64,000 nt of DNA from Myotis daubentonii (taxonomy: Eukaryota > Chordata > Mammalia > Chiroptera > Vespertilionidae), in contig NC_081861.1 in the NCBI RefSeq assembly GCF_963259705.1, positions 68,553,623 through 68,617,622 of the forward strand, read 5' to 3'. Below the pieces are notes generated by a model that ran no database searches, had not been told where the DNA came from, and saw only the letters and a list, made by a program, of their open reading frames with translations. The translations under genes and the position numbers were made by a program. Positions within the stretch are counted from its first letter, which is position 1. Each line of letters opens with the position of its first letter. Positions 47,245-59,497 of the stretch are shown one piece after another.

Positions 47245-47405
47245 AAAAAATCATCTCATTTAAGGTTTTAAAAAAGCTATTCTCTCCCATTTACACATAA
47301 AGGAAGTGAATCTCAGAGGGGATAAGTAACCATCCAAGGGCACACTAGATTTATTCAATAGGAAAGGTAAACCTCAGCCATGGTTTGATTCCTACAACAG
47401 TTCTA
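47245..47405 (-). repeat. MIR SINE fragment, antisense
   Basis: CTCCCATTTACACATAAAGG, GTGAATCTCAGAGGGGATAA and the following ACCATCCAAGGGCACACTAG match the reverse MIR core. Confidence 0.7.
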
Positions 47406-47564
47406 TTTTTGTTAGCTTCACTTTCCCCTCAATTTAAATATTGTCCAACATAACTTTATACAGTTGTTACTCAGGACACAAAGTTATCACACACTATAAG
47501 TTGTGTATGTAGTGGTAAAAAAAATCCTGAAGTGAAAGTCAGTAGATTAATACTCATCACCTGA

Positions 47565-47640
47565 TTATTTTAAAATCTAACTGTATGACCTAGGACAAAT
47601 CACTCTCACATTCTGAGTCTCATCTTCTTCATATTATATT
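47565..47640 (+). repeat. MIR SINE fragment, sense
   Basis: ACTGTATGACCTAGGACAAA and the following TCTGAGTCTCATCTTC keep the sense MIR core order. Confidence 0.55.
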
Positions 47641-47909
47641 TTATGATTCTAACACTAAGTCAGCCTTGTCATTTTTTCTCAATCATTAGAACCAAAACTT
47701 TATTTCCACCAGTTATATTTAAAAGTCTATCCTCTTGCAACTGAAAGATTTTTAAAGTTAATGTTATTGCACAGACACACTCGGTACTTCTATTCAGGCT
47801 CCCATAAAGTACACACAATAATAGAGTTCAAAAGGCAAGATTGCTTTGGGTCAGCTTTAATTAAGCAGTTAATGAAAACAGGGTTGCCTAGACGCTTTAT
47901 TTGAGACAG

Positions 47910-48062
47910 CTTTGGTGTAAAGGAAAGAGCACTTAAATTGGTTAAATCAAGCTTGGACAATTTTGGAAGCTAAGACCCATTTAAAAAATCTATAAAATGG
48001 GTGTGAAATCAATAATATCTAACTCATTGTATTATTCAGAAAATTAAATGATGAGTTCATCA
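47910..48062 (+). repeat. MIR SINE fragment, sense
   Basis: GGTGTAAAGGAAAGAGCACT, then AAAATCTATAAAATGGGTGT and CAGAAAATTAAATGATGAG follow the MIR order. It abuts the reverse copy at 48066. Confidence 0.6.
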
Positions 48063-48065
48063 ATG

Positions 48066-48270
48066 TAGAGCAGGACATATTTATTGTCTACTTTATGCCA
48101 GACACTGTGCTATTCACATTTTCATACATCATGTCATTTAATCCTCACAACTGGGTATCTTAATCTGAAAATATGACGATACTGAGTCTCAAAGAGGTTA
48201 AAAACCATACAGCTGAAACATGAAAATCCAGAGTTGAAAGCCAAGTCAATCTAACTCTTATGCCCAATCA
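48066..48270 (-). repeat. MIR-type SINE, antisense
   Basis: ACTTTATGCCAGACACTGTG, GTCATTTAATCCTCACAACT, CTGAGTCTCAAAGAGGTTAA and CATACAGCTGAAACATG are the reverse MIR sequence. Confidence 0.75.
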
Positions 48271-48274
48271 CATC

Positions 48275-48680
48275 CCATTACATCCTGCTTCCCAGTGTGC
48301 CTAGCACTATTCCTGTCAATGAGCAGGTCCTCTCAAATTTTCCCTTCAGCTCTCCTTTCCACCTTTCGTGCTTTTTCACAGTTCTTATTTTCAGGACCTA
48401 ATGTAGCACAGGCATTCTATATATGTTCCCTAAGTGGTCCTAACGAGTTAATTAAGCTTCCTAAATAAGGGCTTCACCTTTCCCATTTGGAACCAAATAT
48501 ATTGTATAATATTGGACACTACTAAAATTTAATGTTCCTATAGATACATTTGAATTGGTTAAATTAGGACTGTAATCCAGAAACAAAATATTATTTCAAT
48601 TTCTCCTATGTAATTCAAAGTTAGTATGTATCAATAACTAAAGTAAAAATTTATGGTATACTTGAATTAGTTATTTTAAT
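48275..48680. other. AT-rich sequence, nothing recognised
   Basis: No gene or repeat could be supported. Confidence 0.5.
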
Positions 48681-48681
48681 A

Positions 48682-48684
48682 CTA

Positions 48685-48719
<35 letters not shown>

Positions 48720-48752
48720 GTATATATATATATCTATGTGTATATATATAGT
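48682..48752. repeat. (TA)n/(TATG) imperfect microsatellite
   Basis: Alternating TA with interspersed CA and GT steps, about 70 bp. Confidence 0.9.
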
Positions 48753-48759
48753 AGTGCAT

Positions 48760-51700
48760 TTTAATACATATTTATGGTTATTACCAATATGTCTCATCAT
48801 ATTAATTAGCAATTCATACCAATACTAAATATATTAAAACATTTCTTTTTATTGTAAATTAATATAGAATTTACATGTATATTGGGTGATACACATATAT
48901 ACCCTTCCATTTCAAATTCATCTTTTGGCTAACCAAACTGTAGGACATTATAATTGTATAATTTTTTAAATATTGCAAAGGCAGAATAGAAAGGAGAGGA
49001 GAACTTTCAATATAAACATACTGTCTGGTAAAGTTCAATTTGATTAGATACTTTTTGAAGAGCCACTATTTTCAAAGTTTGTTCTGGGGTTCATATATTG
49101 AGAGTGGAGCTAGAAGAGAGGCTTCATTGTCTATGATATTTGCAGTTTTCCAACTGACCAGTTCGCAGGAAATTGTGTCCCATGGCACATATCTGCTAAT
49201 AGTAATAACTTCTAGAATGAACACAGTGCTTGCCAACCTTATGATAATCTAATAACAAGAATCACCTAAAATATCATCTGCTGGAGCGTAAATGCATGAG
49301 AATTATTCTAGGAAGAGGCAAAGAGAGTTGGGAAAATCTACTTAAACTGGGTGTTGATTTGTAGAGCAGAGGAGAAATTTAATTGGAAAATGATAAAAGG
49401 GTCTCTGAACTTCAAGTCAGGAGATGTGGAAGCCATGGCTTTACCATCGGATGTGCAGGGGAAGGAAAACTTGTGAGTTAATTAGATATAGCCATAGATT
49501 CTTTCTCTGCCACTTACTGTATAACCTCCTGAGATGAAGAGCTATCATGTGTAAGGTATCCAGCATACTGTTTGAAAAAAATAGGTGCTCAGTAAAAGTG
49601 GTTTCTCTCTCAGGCATTAGTTCCATCATCTATCAAATAATACAGACAGACTAGCATACCACATGGTCTCTAAGGCCCCATTCTATCTCTAAAATGAATG
49701 CATATCACAGATGTAACAATATATCTCATAAAGATTATAGGAAATAGTATAGCTCTGGGAATTCGATTGGTCAGTATAATAGAACAAAAAAGAGCATAAA
49801 CCATTTTCAATAATTCAAGTAAAATGTGTATCCAAATCTAAAACAAAAATGTTACCATTAGAAAAATTAATCATATTCTTAGTTTCCTTTTTAAATTTGG
49901 ATTTAAATTTAAGTTTTGTTAAATATATATATATTTCTAGATCTGTATGGAAAGTGAACCTTTATGGAGATCTTTCTGGACTGTTAGATTTCTTTAGGCA
50001 ATGGGAAACATCACGGTGAATATATATGACCATTTGATGTTTTTGCTGAAGGCGAGAAAAAGGTAAAACCTTGGGGAATGAATACCATTAGAAATGATCA
50101 CTTGTATGAGGGCCAATAGTAGTCCTTATCACAGACAGGCAAATAACAAAGGTATAAGCTTATGAAATTGAGGCAGTGTTAGAGAGAAATCATGGGTTTA
50201 AACTTTTGGTTCTTACCACATTTTCTGCTTTCCTGTTAGGATTTTGTGTTTTGTTTTGTTTTGTTTTGTTTTGTTTTGTGTTTCTAGCACTTGCACCCAC
50301 TCCCTATGTCTCAATCTCTTTTCATAAGATTCAATCACCTTGTTGCTTTAGCTATGTAAACTATTCTTCTCTCAATGTGAAAAACATAATTTCAGAAGAG
50401 CAGGTTATGTGAGTAAAAAAACTTTACTCTTCACACAGTAGATATTGACATTGTAATGAGTGCAATGATCATTGCTCAGGCAATATGAGCCTTCAGGTGA
50501 TTTGATTAAAGCACATCTGAGAGTGATATTACTAAGAAAGACTTGTAAAAATGCATTATAAGGACAGGATGTTCAGAGACCTGTTTTCCAGGGTAAAAGT
50601 GGTCACATTGTTCAAAAGAGTCTAAGTAACTGAGGCTATTTCTCTTATCAGATTAACATAGATAAGAGACAAGGCAGTTGTCCCTATGTGAACATGAGGC
50701 CACAGCCCTGAGAAAACGGAAGACTGACCTACAATATGTTTCCTTTGTGTGCTAAGAAGAGAGGCTCTCTCGGTGGGTCCAGTACTTCCCATGCCCATAT
50801 ATGGCAGTCAGACTAAGGCTCTAACACATTTCACATGCCAGACCAATGTAAAAAAGAAAGGAAAGTTGACATTTATTTTCAGAGTTTTCATATGAAAAGG
50901 TCTATGGAATTTTTCTCCACAAAAGAAAAATGCACCATAAAATCTGAAATTTTACACACAAGCACAAAGACAGGTGTGGTAGGAATAGAGTTAAGGCATA
51001 TTTGGCATATAGCCATGATACTCTAAGTTAGACTCATTACACATAGGATTGTTTATAAGAAATACATCATAGTAAAAAATACTCTATCAGATTAAAAATG
51101 AGTAAGAGAGGTGTATTTTATGAATAGTAATTCTCCCACTGTCCTGATAGAAGCACTTAAAAATATTTAAAAATACAAATAATATGAGGAGAAAGTTTGT
51201 TCATTATAAATGTGGCAATGTACGACTCTTGCAAAGGTTTCATGCTATTGAGTTCTTAGCTCTGTCTTTATATCCAATTTCCAATTTATTACCCTTTTAC
51301 AATGTCTCTGTATTCCCAAGGGATATGCACTGAATAAAAATTAAGAAAGTTAGTAGTTACTTTCATTTTACCTAGAAGGGTTGGAAAATTCTCAATTATA
51401 ACTGAGCTAAATAAACATTATTTACCTACTCATTATGATGTTCATTCAATCCCTTTACAAAAATGTGAAATAAGTAATGAATTTTTGTAAACTTTCATCC
51501 AGTTATATAGAAATGCTTTTAGTAATCTTGATATAAGACCGTTTGTCACTTGATTTTAGCCCAAAGGCCAAAAAGCTATAGATTTCCCCTACACTTCAGA
51601 ATCCAAGCCCGAACTGCCTATCAAAGAATAAACAAACTCACAAATCCAGGCCCTTCATTCCTAGGTTCCTTCCAGTGGTTGTGCCCTTGTGGTTATTTTG

Positions 51701-52495
51701 TTTCCATCTCTAGCAGAGAAGCAAGGATGCTGTTAGCAATAAGCACATTGAGAGAGGAGACATGGCTCAGCTGGACTGGGAGGGAGGCCTTGGTCACTCC
51801 AGAAAGCACAGAAATTTAATGACTGGACTTGGTGTCCATCTACCCAGGCTCAGAGACATATCGGGTGACATATCCACTTACCTCTTTTGGAAAAGGTGCC
51901 AACATGTAAAACACAGTGGCAGAAGCTGACATCAGAAATTATGAAAAGAATATAAATCATGTAAATATTTGGCTGTTTTAGATAAGTGTAACTTTTGTAT
52001 ACTGAATGTGGACATCTTTATATATTTATGCATTTCTAGTGCATTTTTTACCAAAGAAGGGAGTTATTTGCATCATAATATCTGATGACACATGTAATCA
52101 TGGGAAATTAACTTATAAGTAAATACAAATTTAGTTTTTTAGTCAGTATATTTCCTAAAGAATTCCATGTATGCAGGCTTGCATGCATGTGTTCATTTTT
52201 TGCCTATTGTAAAATTGTATTGATATATAATACATTATTTCTTAGTTAAGATAGTGAAATAAAACAGGTTTAAACTCTTAAGAAACTAACCAAAGTAAAA
52301 CCCCGATCTCCAAAGATGTTTCCTGCACATAACTTAGCAAGATTTTTTTCTGTCATAATAAGGACAAAAGAAAAAAGGGCTTCTTAAAGAACTTTTTGGT
52401 TTATTTTTGTATCATCTATTTCTAGGTAGTCTAGGTAGCAGGTGGTAACTTTGCTTCAGGTTGTGTGCCAAGAAGTACAGTCCTTAAAGATACGT
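48760..52495. other. AT-rich sequence, mostly unassigned
   Basis: It contains a weak sense MIR-like 3' end at 49505-49610 (CCACTTACTGTATAACC ... GGTGCTCAGTAAAAG) and a (TTTTG)n run at 50246-50280. The frame 51550-51819 (89 codons) has no recognisable domain and is not claimed as a gene. Confidence 0.45.
50246..50280. repeat. (TTTTG)n short tandem repeat
   Basis: About seven copies of the pentamer. Confidence 0.9.
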
Positions 52496-52497
52496 AC

Positions 52498-52506
52498 CTC
52501 TCTCTC

Positions 52507-52557
<51 letters not shown>
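52498..52557. repeat. (TC)n(AC)n compound microsatellite
   Basis: A short TC run passes into about 22 AC units. Confidence 0.95.
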
Positions 52558-52559
<2 letters not shown>

Positions 52560-52562
<3 letters not shown>

Positions 52563-53140
52563 TGGTAGGAGTATGAGGTTTCTAAATTTCCAGAGTAACT
52601 CTACTATGTTATAATTTAGACATTGTATTTGATCCTATGGTTTTCTCCATCTGTTCCTGTTTTAACAGAATTGATAACTTTGCTTTTCAGCATAGGGGGG
52701 AAAGGATAAAATGATTTCTATTATTTGGGATGATCAAATACTCAGTGCTTAAGTGACAGTATTTATGTACATACAAGCACATTTTAACCCGAATGATCCA
52801 TATTTGTTTGTTATAGTTCACTATTGAAAATATTTTTGTATTGAAAACCAGAATATGTTTTTCTATACATATTTTTTCTTTAGAGAAATGTCACACTGAG
52901 TTGCTTCTTTTACTAAAATGCCTGTAAAATGTATGTGCTCTGGTCTCTTTGCATATGGAATATATTAAGATCAACAAATGGATTGTTTTTCTTTGAATAA
53001 GTTTTATTTCAAGTAAAAATCATGGACAAGAAATGTAGCATGAATAAAAATATCTAAGGTATATGTTTAAAAATGTTTCTATAATTAATTATAAAAATTA
53101 TTATCAGAGTACTTACTCCTTGATCCTACTTTACTATGCC
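52560..53140. other. AT-rich sequence, nothing recognised
   Basis: No gene or repeat could be supported. Confidence 0.5.
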
Positions 53141-53143
53141 AAC

Positions 53144-53608
53144 TGTGTAGCAAGTTCCTCCTCTGCTAGGGACTGTACCCCCATGGACACCGGGTATTTG
53201 GCAGAGAAGACATGAGAAGTCACAGGTGTATAGGAGAGTCTTTATTGCAGACCAAGTAGCCATTGCTACCAAGGAGCCATCAGAAAAAACAGTTCTTCAA
53301 AGAAGCATCACCAAGTAGCTGCACAAAGCAGCCCTTACTAAAATAGCAGTAAACACAGGAGCCAGTCACCTGCTGGTCAGTAGTACATTTTCTACCATCT
53401 CAGACAAAAGAGGCTTCTTGCCAAATAGTGACATCAATGTTTGGGTTATAGAAAGGTACACCTGCGCAGTTCATACAGTAAGATTGTCGTGTCCTTGCTT
53501 TTGCACCTGGGTGGCAAATTGGCCTTGAACATCCAGCGTACTCTGGACAGGGCCCCCACACTCCAATTGGCCTTGAACATCTGGCTTACTCTGATTAGGA
53601 TTCCCACA
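53144..53608 (-). repeat. LTR of an endogenous retrovirus, antisense (probable)
   Basis: In reverse this reads TGTGGGAATCC ... to ... ACTTGCTACACA, about 465 bp, with TGTG/CACA ends and AATAAAGACTCTCC near its 3' side (TTTATT at 53252 on the plus strand), as in class I LTRs. Two 47-bp direct repeats (around ATTGGCCTTGAACATC at 53518 and 53565) sit at the U3 end. No matching target duplication was found, although TGTAGCA occurs at both edges (53146 and 53613). No viral genes are adjacent. Confidence 0.6.
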
Positions 53609-53614
53609 ATGATG

Positions 53615-54470
53615 TAGCATCAATTTTCTGGAAATAGTTTCCAGAAACTAATGTTTCAAAGGTTATATGACCTAGTCATATACTTGAGGTTTTTAATTTT
53701 ATAAGAGTTACATTAGGTTAATGTTAATACATAGAAAATATATTTTAAAAGCATATCATCCAGGCTTCTTTTATTTTTAATAGATTTACAGGTAACACTC
53801 TTTCAATAAAAGTGTCTGTTTCCTTGCCTTATCTCTACAATTGTGCATCTACTTCACTGACCACAGCTTAACTATTTTTGTTGTCCTCACAACAATGTCT
53901 TAACCAAAGGAAGTACTCAAAATAATTCTGGTAAAATTTTCACCCTTTTATAAGTATCAAAATTAATGGCATGATCAAAATACAAAGAGTAGCAGCTATG
54001 ACAAAGATGTGGGATGTATGATGTAACAGGAGATAGGGATGAACAAGTAGACCCGGTTAAAATTGTAAAATCTCTTGAAATATACATTCTGTCTGCAATG
54101 GGGTAACATTGGGATGTTTTTCTGTCACAGGCTTCACTTGATCAGATTTGTGATTTAGAAAGAGTATTCTAGATAAAGGGTACAAAATGGATTGGACAAA
54201 TGAAAGTTGGTAGCAGGATTACATCAGCAGTAGAAAAGGTAAGTCATAAAGAGCTGAATGAGAAAGTGGCAAAGGAACAAATATCAGAGGCATTTTAGAG
54301 GTAAGATCAACAGGATTTGGTTGCTACTTGGATGTGAATACAGAAAGAAGAAAGTGTTGATGACTTTAAGATGCTTCCTGAAATAGGTTAGGAACATCCT
54401 TGCTCAGTTCAGATTTCAAGAAATTTAGGCTAAGTACCTAATATGTAGTTAGGAGGTAAATTGAGAGCAA
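53615..54470. other. AT-rich sequence with a possible old repeat at 54040-54400
   Basis: The purine-rich part has a layout like 26995-27370 (a possible shared ancient family), including AGATCAACAGGATTTGG. The family is not named. Confidence 0.35.
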
Positions 54471-54471
54471 T

Positions 54472-54474
<3 letters not shown>

Positions 54475-54526
<52 letters not shown>
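54475..54526. repeat. (AC)n microsatellite
   Basis: About 26 uninterrupted units. Confidence 0.95.
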
Positions 54527-54527
<1 letters not shown>

Positions 54528-54529
54528 CA

Positions 54530-55010
54530 TTATTATGATAAAAATTGGGTTTTGTATTTTCTCACTTTTATGTGTTCTTATTTTTTTCTTTTTAATGGAT
54601 TTTAAACCAGTTGTACTCAGGAAATTTCTGCACTGGAGAAAATGAAATATTTTTTGAAAAGACATTTTAAAACCTTTCAGTTCAACTCCTTGGGTGTGGG
54701 ATTTTTTACACTAATAACAAGCAGAGGAGAACCTTGATTGTCTCACATGCTTCTCACCTATAATTCCTCCCTCGATATAACTACAATCATTATCCAAATT
54801 GCTTTTCTCATAGTAGGAGTTTGGGAAATATTTAATTAATTTCATTTGAAATGGTAAACTTCATTATCTAGCATAATATTTGAAATACAGTTGTTAATAA
54901 ATGACAACATATTGCCAATGTTCAAATAATTTGAGTACAATAAAATGCACAAAACTACAACTTAAGTAAACATGAGTTACTTCTATCTACTTCATTGCTT
55001 TGGGTTAATT
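54530..55010. other. AT-rich sequence, nothing recognised
   Basis: No gene or repeat could be supported. Confidence 0.5.
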
Positions 55011-55025
55011 AAGAAAGACTATCTT

Positions 55026-55253
55026 TGCCGAAACCGGTTTGGCTCAGTGGATAGAGCGTCTGCCTGCGGGCTGGAAGGTCCCAGGTTCGATTCCGGTCAA
55101 GGGCATGTACCTGGGTTGCGGGCACATCCCCAGTGGGAGATGTGCGGGAGGCAGCTGATCGATGTTTCTCTCTCATCGATGTTTCTAACTCTCTGTCTCT
55201 CTCACTTCCTCTCTGTGGAAAATCAATAAAATATATTTAAAAAAAAAAAAAAA
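55026..55253 (+). repeat. Ves SINE, sense, young
   Basis: Near-consensus: head GGTTTGGCTCAGTGGATAGA, perfect B-box GGTTCGATTCC, body with TCTCTCTCATCGATGTTTCT and a long pure A tail. It is flanked by a perfect 15-bp duplication AAGAAAGACTATCTT (55011-55025 and 55254-55268). The intact duplication, pure tail and intact Pol III boxes indicate recent insertion. Confidence 0.95.
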
Positions 55254-55292
55254 AAGAAAGACTATCTTCCAATGGGTCTACAGGAATGCCAA

Positions 55293-55536
55293 TCCTATAT
55301 AATAAAATCTTAATATGCAAATTGACAGAATGACTGGTGGAATGACTGGTTGCTATGATGTGCACTGACTGCCCAGGGGTAGATGCTCAAAGCAGGAGCT
55401 TCCCCCAACCCACTGGCCCCAGGCCAGCAGGGCCCCCACCCCCAGCACCTCGCCGGTTGCCCTACAGGTTGGCCCTGATTGCCGGCCAGGCCTAGGAACC
55501 CTACTCATGCACGAATTTCATGCACTGGGCCTCTAG
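55293..55536 (+). mobile_element. Short non-autonomous Helitron
   Basis: It starts TCCTATATAATAAAATC, has the octamer ATGCAAAT near the 5' end and a hairpin CATGCACGAATTTCATGCAC, and ends CTAG at 55533-55536. It is closely related to 37269-37536 (shared TGATGTGCACTGAC block and GGCCAGGCCTAGG near the 3' side). Confidence 0.9.
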
Positions 55537-55538
55537 TC

Positions 55539-55576
<38 letters not shown>
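55539..55576. repeat. (TAGA)n microsatellite at a Helitron 5' terminus
   Basis: About nine GATA units sit where the Helitron 5' TATMTAATAAAAG segment would be. Confidence 0.9.
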
Positions 55577-55579
<3 letters not shown>

Positions 55580-56086
55580 TGCAAATGAGCTGTGACACCA
55601 TAATAGTCACGAACGGCTCAGGAGGAGGTTGTACACACAGATGGGTGGGAGGGGACTGTTTGTGCTGTGAGGCAAGCCATGGATGGCACAGCCCTGGAGC
55701 AGAGAGGTGGGGAGGCATGCCCAAGCTGCTGCTGCCACCGCCACCACCTGGCCACAGCAGACCTGGGAGAGGGAGAGGAGAGGCAGGGGGGTGTGCCCAG
55801 GCTGCCGCCACTGGGAGACAGCACCCCAGCAGGCCCGGGAGTGGGAGTGGATAGGCCGCTGCCACTGCTGGGAGATAGCGCTCTAGCAGACCCGCCTCTG
55901 TGCAGTGAGCTGCAGTTGAAACACCTTTTCTTACCGCTCATTGGCTAAGCTTCCTGTACACCAATTGAGCGTTCTTAATAACTTCAGTAATATGAATCCA
56001 AGAAAGTGATCTAGGGTTTTTCCACCTCACTCCTGGAGGAAAAAATGAAGGTCTGCTGCTGGAGGGGCTAAGAAATGTCATATCCT

Positions 56087-56340
56087 GCCCTAGCCAGTTT
56101 GGCTCAGTGGATAGAGCTTTGGCCTGTGGGCTGCAGGGTCTGGGTTCAATTCTGATCAAGGACATGTACCTAAGTTGCAGGTTCCTCCCTAGCCGGGGCC
56201 CAGGTCATGGCTCATGCAGAGGGCAACCAATAAAAGTGTTCCTCTCACATTGATGTTTCTCTCTGTCTTTCCCTCTCTGTTCCACACTCTCTAAAAATAA
56301 ATGGAAAAATATCCTCAGGTGAGGATAAAAAAAAAGAAAT
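56087..56340 (+). repeat. Ves SINE, sense, nested in a Helitron (long variant)
   Basis: The head TTTGGCTCAGTGGATAGAGC leads to the long body and a TATCCTCAGGTGAGGATAAA tail. It is flanked by AAATGTCATATCCT (56073-56086) and AAATGTCACATCCT (56341-56354), 13 of 14 matching. It shares its variant form with 25361-25625. Confidence 0.9.
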
Positions 56341-56794
56341 AAATGTCACATCCTATCATATCCTATGAAAGAGACATCTTGAAAATGCCTAAAGAAAGTT
56401 GCCAATTTTCGTGATGAAGGGACTAGAGTCCGTGTTGATGAATACACCTTGATGTCTGGCAGTGGCAGCAGCAGCAAGGTGATGGGGGTAGCGCCTTCCC
56501 CTGATCAGCCTGCAGAGGGAGGCCAGACTATGGTTTAGGACAGTCAGTAGGACATCCCCTGAGGGCTCCCGGACTGTGAGAGGGGGCAGACTGGGCTGAG
56601 GGAAACCCCCGGTGCACAAATTTTGTGCACTGAGCCTCTAGTATATAATGTTCTGGTTAATACAACACAAATAATGATTTATACTTGAAATTGTAAGATG
56701 TTAATGTGCTAAATATTATTTTAGATTCCTTGATGATAATAAAATTGGTAGGCCCTGTTGACAAAAAAAAAAAAAGACTTTAAAAAATATCAGA

Positions 56795-57007
56795 GCCCTA
56801 ACTGGTTTGGCTCAATGGATAGAGCATCAGCCTGCAGACTCAAGGGTCCCAGGTTCGATTCCAGTCAAGGGCATGTATCTTGGTTGCGGGCACATCCCCG
56901 GTAGGGAGTGTGCAGGAGGCAGCTGATCAATGTTTCTCTCTCATCGATATTTCTAACTCTCTATCCCTCTCCCTTCCTCTCTGTAAAAAATCAATAAAAT
57001 ATATTTT
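56795..57007 (+). repeat. Ves SINE, sense
   Basis: Near-consensus short form with GGTTCGATTCC and a TCAATAAAATATATTTT tail. The flanking duplication is AAAAAATATCAGA (56782-56794) and AAAAAATGTCAGA (57008-57020). Confidence 0.95.
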
Positions 57008-57020
57008 AAAAAATGTCAGA

Positions 57021-59178
57021 ATATATGTTATTGCAATACAAGAACAACTTTATAGGTACTCACTTTATACAGATTATACTCACTTTATGAACTGAAATTA
57101 CATTTAATGCAGTCAGTTTTACTATCTACATGTTTTTCAGTTAAAGATGCTCCATAATATTGATTCTAATATATTTACACAAAAACCTGTTCATACTTTT
57201 TTTAAAAAAAATTACAGCTACAAATAACAAAGCAAAATCAAAAAATTAAAAGTGACCATAGTTAATGACCTTGTGATTCTTCACATTTTAGATGTTGCAC
57301 AGCTTTTCTTCAGTTGTTGTTCTTTGTACTAGAGTATTACTTTAAAGCAATATTACTTACTAAAAGTAGTATTATTTAGAACTTTCTCTAATTGTTATCT
57401 AATGAAAACATTATTTTGTTATCTAATATTTTTCCAAGGATTAAGACAAAAAGAATGAAAATTATTCAAAGTGCATTTCAAAGAGAATAATATTTTATGA
57501 GGTTAATCAATGAATAACTGGTAAAGATAAGGCTCCAAGACAAGAAAGAAAAGTGCAAAAGTTTCTAGAATATCCATTAATATAGTTCATTTTCATTATT
57601 ATGTCAGTTTGACTATCTGAACCCTAATGAAATGTGATTTTTTTCACTTGACAAAAAATGTTTGTCAAGTTGAAATAGTTCCTACAATATGTGTGGGTAA
57701 TAAATTATAATTAATCACTTAAAAAGGGACAAAGTGATTTTAATTGAGTGTATCTAGAATAGAAAAGGGTAAGAGTTGGTTATTTAAATTCTTGGAAATA
57801 ATTAAATAACTTGGTTATTCATTCTAAGAGAATATTTGGCAGATATGTAGATAACATTCTTTTTAAACTAAAAAAGGTGTTTCAAGATGATATTTTCACT
57901 GAGGGGAGGTTACTCTCCTGGTGGAGATATGTATTATGCCTTTGTATTACACTATGGACGAATCAAACTATACTTTTACATGAATTTGTGCAATCATACA
58001 ACTATAAAAATAAACTCTATGTATAATGAATAAGTCAAGAACCATTGTGTAAAAATTTTATATATGTATGATTTATAATATATAAAGAACAGAATATTCC
58101 TGTAATTTTAAAGTGTACCACTTTCAAAAGTTATAGAGCCTTTAAACAGAATTAGTAAGTTTATGAAGAAAAAACTTACTGATATCACTTTAAATAAAAC
58201 CAAATACTTTTAAATCTTCATCTAAAATCTATAATTTCCTAAATATTTCTACAATGAATGTGTATAGCACATGCAATAAAAATAAAACCTATGACTACTC
58301 TAGAATTTAAAAAGTCTACTTTGATTTCTAAATATCACATAAAACCATGGATAAACAGCCATAATACATGAAAAACAAGTTGCACAATAGATCTTTTTTA
58401 AAATAGTAACTATACAGAACACACACAGCTTTATAGTATTATAGCATCTTTGAATATACTAGAAACCTAAGCTTAAAATTAAAAAAGAAAACACTTGTGC
58501 TTCACAAAACCTAAGGAAACATGTCTGTTTCACAAGAGCACCTATAGGAAGCATTTAAAGTGTGTGGCTTAAATTCATGTAAGATTTCTTAAGCTCTACT
58601 TCTCCTGTAGCATTTCCTTTAAGATTAGGTTTTAAATCAAACCCAGCTTGACACAATTACAATATCAAATTAAACAGTGATCAATGCAGGCAACAAAATA
58701 GTAAAATGAGGCAGTATTATTTTGTGTTGAAATAAAAAAGATTAGTAAAAATATTGGATAAAATAGTGGTTGATTGATTGGATCTAAATTCTACTTTTAA
58801 AAATTAATCTAAAGTATGTGCATTGTCATTGATAATGTGAACAGAGTAGTCAACAGAGAAAACATATGTATACATAAAATATTAATTAATTAATATAATT
58901 AAATTTTTTATAAATTTAAAATTTAAATCATTAAGAATAGAAATTATTTAAGAAATGTAATGACTTGAATAGTCTACTTCTAAAAATAACTTTTATATTT
59001 AAAGTAAAATTAGGGAATATATTTCATTTTTTCATTTTATGTGCTGTGGACTTAAATCAAAAGAAGATAATACTTTTTTGAGTGTGTGCAGGGGTGAAAG
59101 TATACAGTACATTGTAGTTTATCAATGTGGTAATCTACTTGTTATTCAATAAATTAAATTCAGTAAAAGTTCTTTTTT
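57021..59178. other. AT-rich single-copy-looking sequence
   Basis: No gene is recognised. A weak old-L1-like tail may lie around 57940-58030. Confidence 0.5.
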
Positions 59179-59194
59179 TAAAAAAAACCTATCA

Positions 59195-59482
59195 TACAGA
59201 GGCAGAGCAACATCGAACAGACTGTCAAACTACAGCGGGAAGTCCGGGGAGGGTTGCCGTGGGGGGCGGGGAGGTTAAGAGATGGACCAAAGGACTTGTA
59301 TACATGCATATAAGCATAACCAATAGACACAAGACACTGCGGGGGTAGGGGAAGCCAGGGGAAGGTCAAGGAGAGAAAAAAAAAAGGAGACATATGTAAT
59401 ACTCTTTGTAATACTTTAAGCAATAATAAAATAAAATAAAATAAAATAAAATAAAATAAAACTCAAAGAAAAAAACAAACAA
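59195..59482 (+). mobile_element. Very short 5'-truncated L1, sense
   Basis: Only the 3' UTR is present (CAAAGGACTTGTATACATGC, GGAGACATATGTAATACT), with a structured tail including (TAAAA)n at 59426-59460. It is flanked by a 15-bp duplication AAAAAAAACCTATCA (59180-59194 and 59483-59497). Confidence 0.9.
59426..59460. repeat. (TAAAA)n in the L1 tail
   Basis: About seven pentamer units that grew within the L1 poly-A tail. Confidence 0.9.
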
Positions 59483-59497
59483 AAAAAAAACCTATCA

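Larger units (their letters stand above)
55537..56641 (+). mobile_element. Non-autonomous Helitron interrupted by a Ves SINE
   Basis: It begins directly after the previous CTAG. The first bases have become a (TAGA)n run (55539-55576) before AATATGCAAATGAGC. The interior is GC-rich (CTGCTGCCACCGCCACCACC-like), followed at 56388-56641 by the typical Helitron 3' part with GGTGCACAAATTTTGTGCAC and CTAG at 56638-56641. The Ves at 56087-56340 is a later insertion. Assigning both halves to one Helitron is an inference from there being one 5' end and one 3' end. Confidence 0.7.

Noticed and set aside
51550..51819. 89-codon open frame as a small host gene
   Set aside because: No domain, no splice context and no similarity recognised; length is within chance expectation for this much sequence.
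55057..55100. tRNA gene suggested by A and B boxes
   Set aside because: The boxes belong to a Ves SINE head; there is no cloverleaf with a proper anticodon arm, and the same head repeats in every Ves copy.
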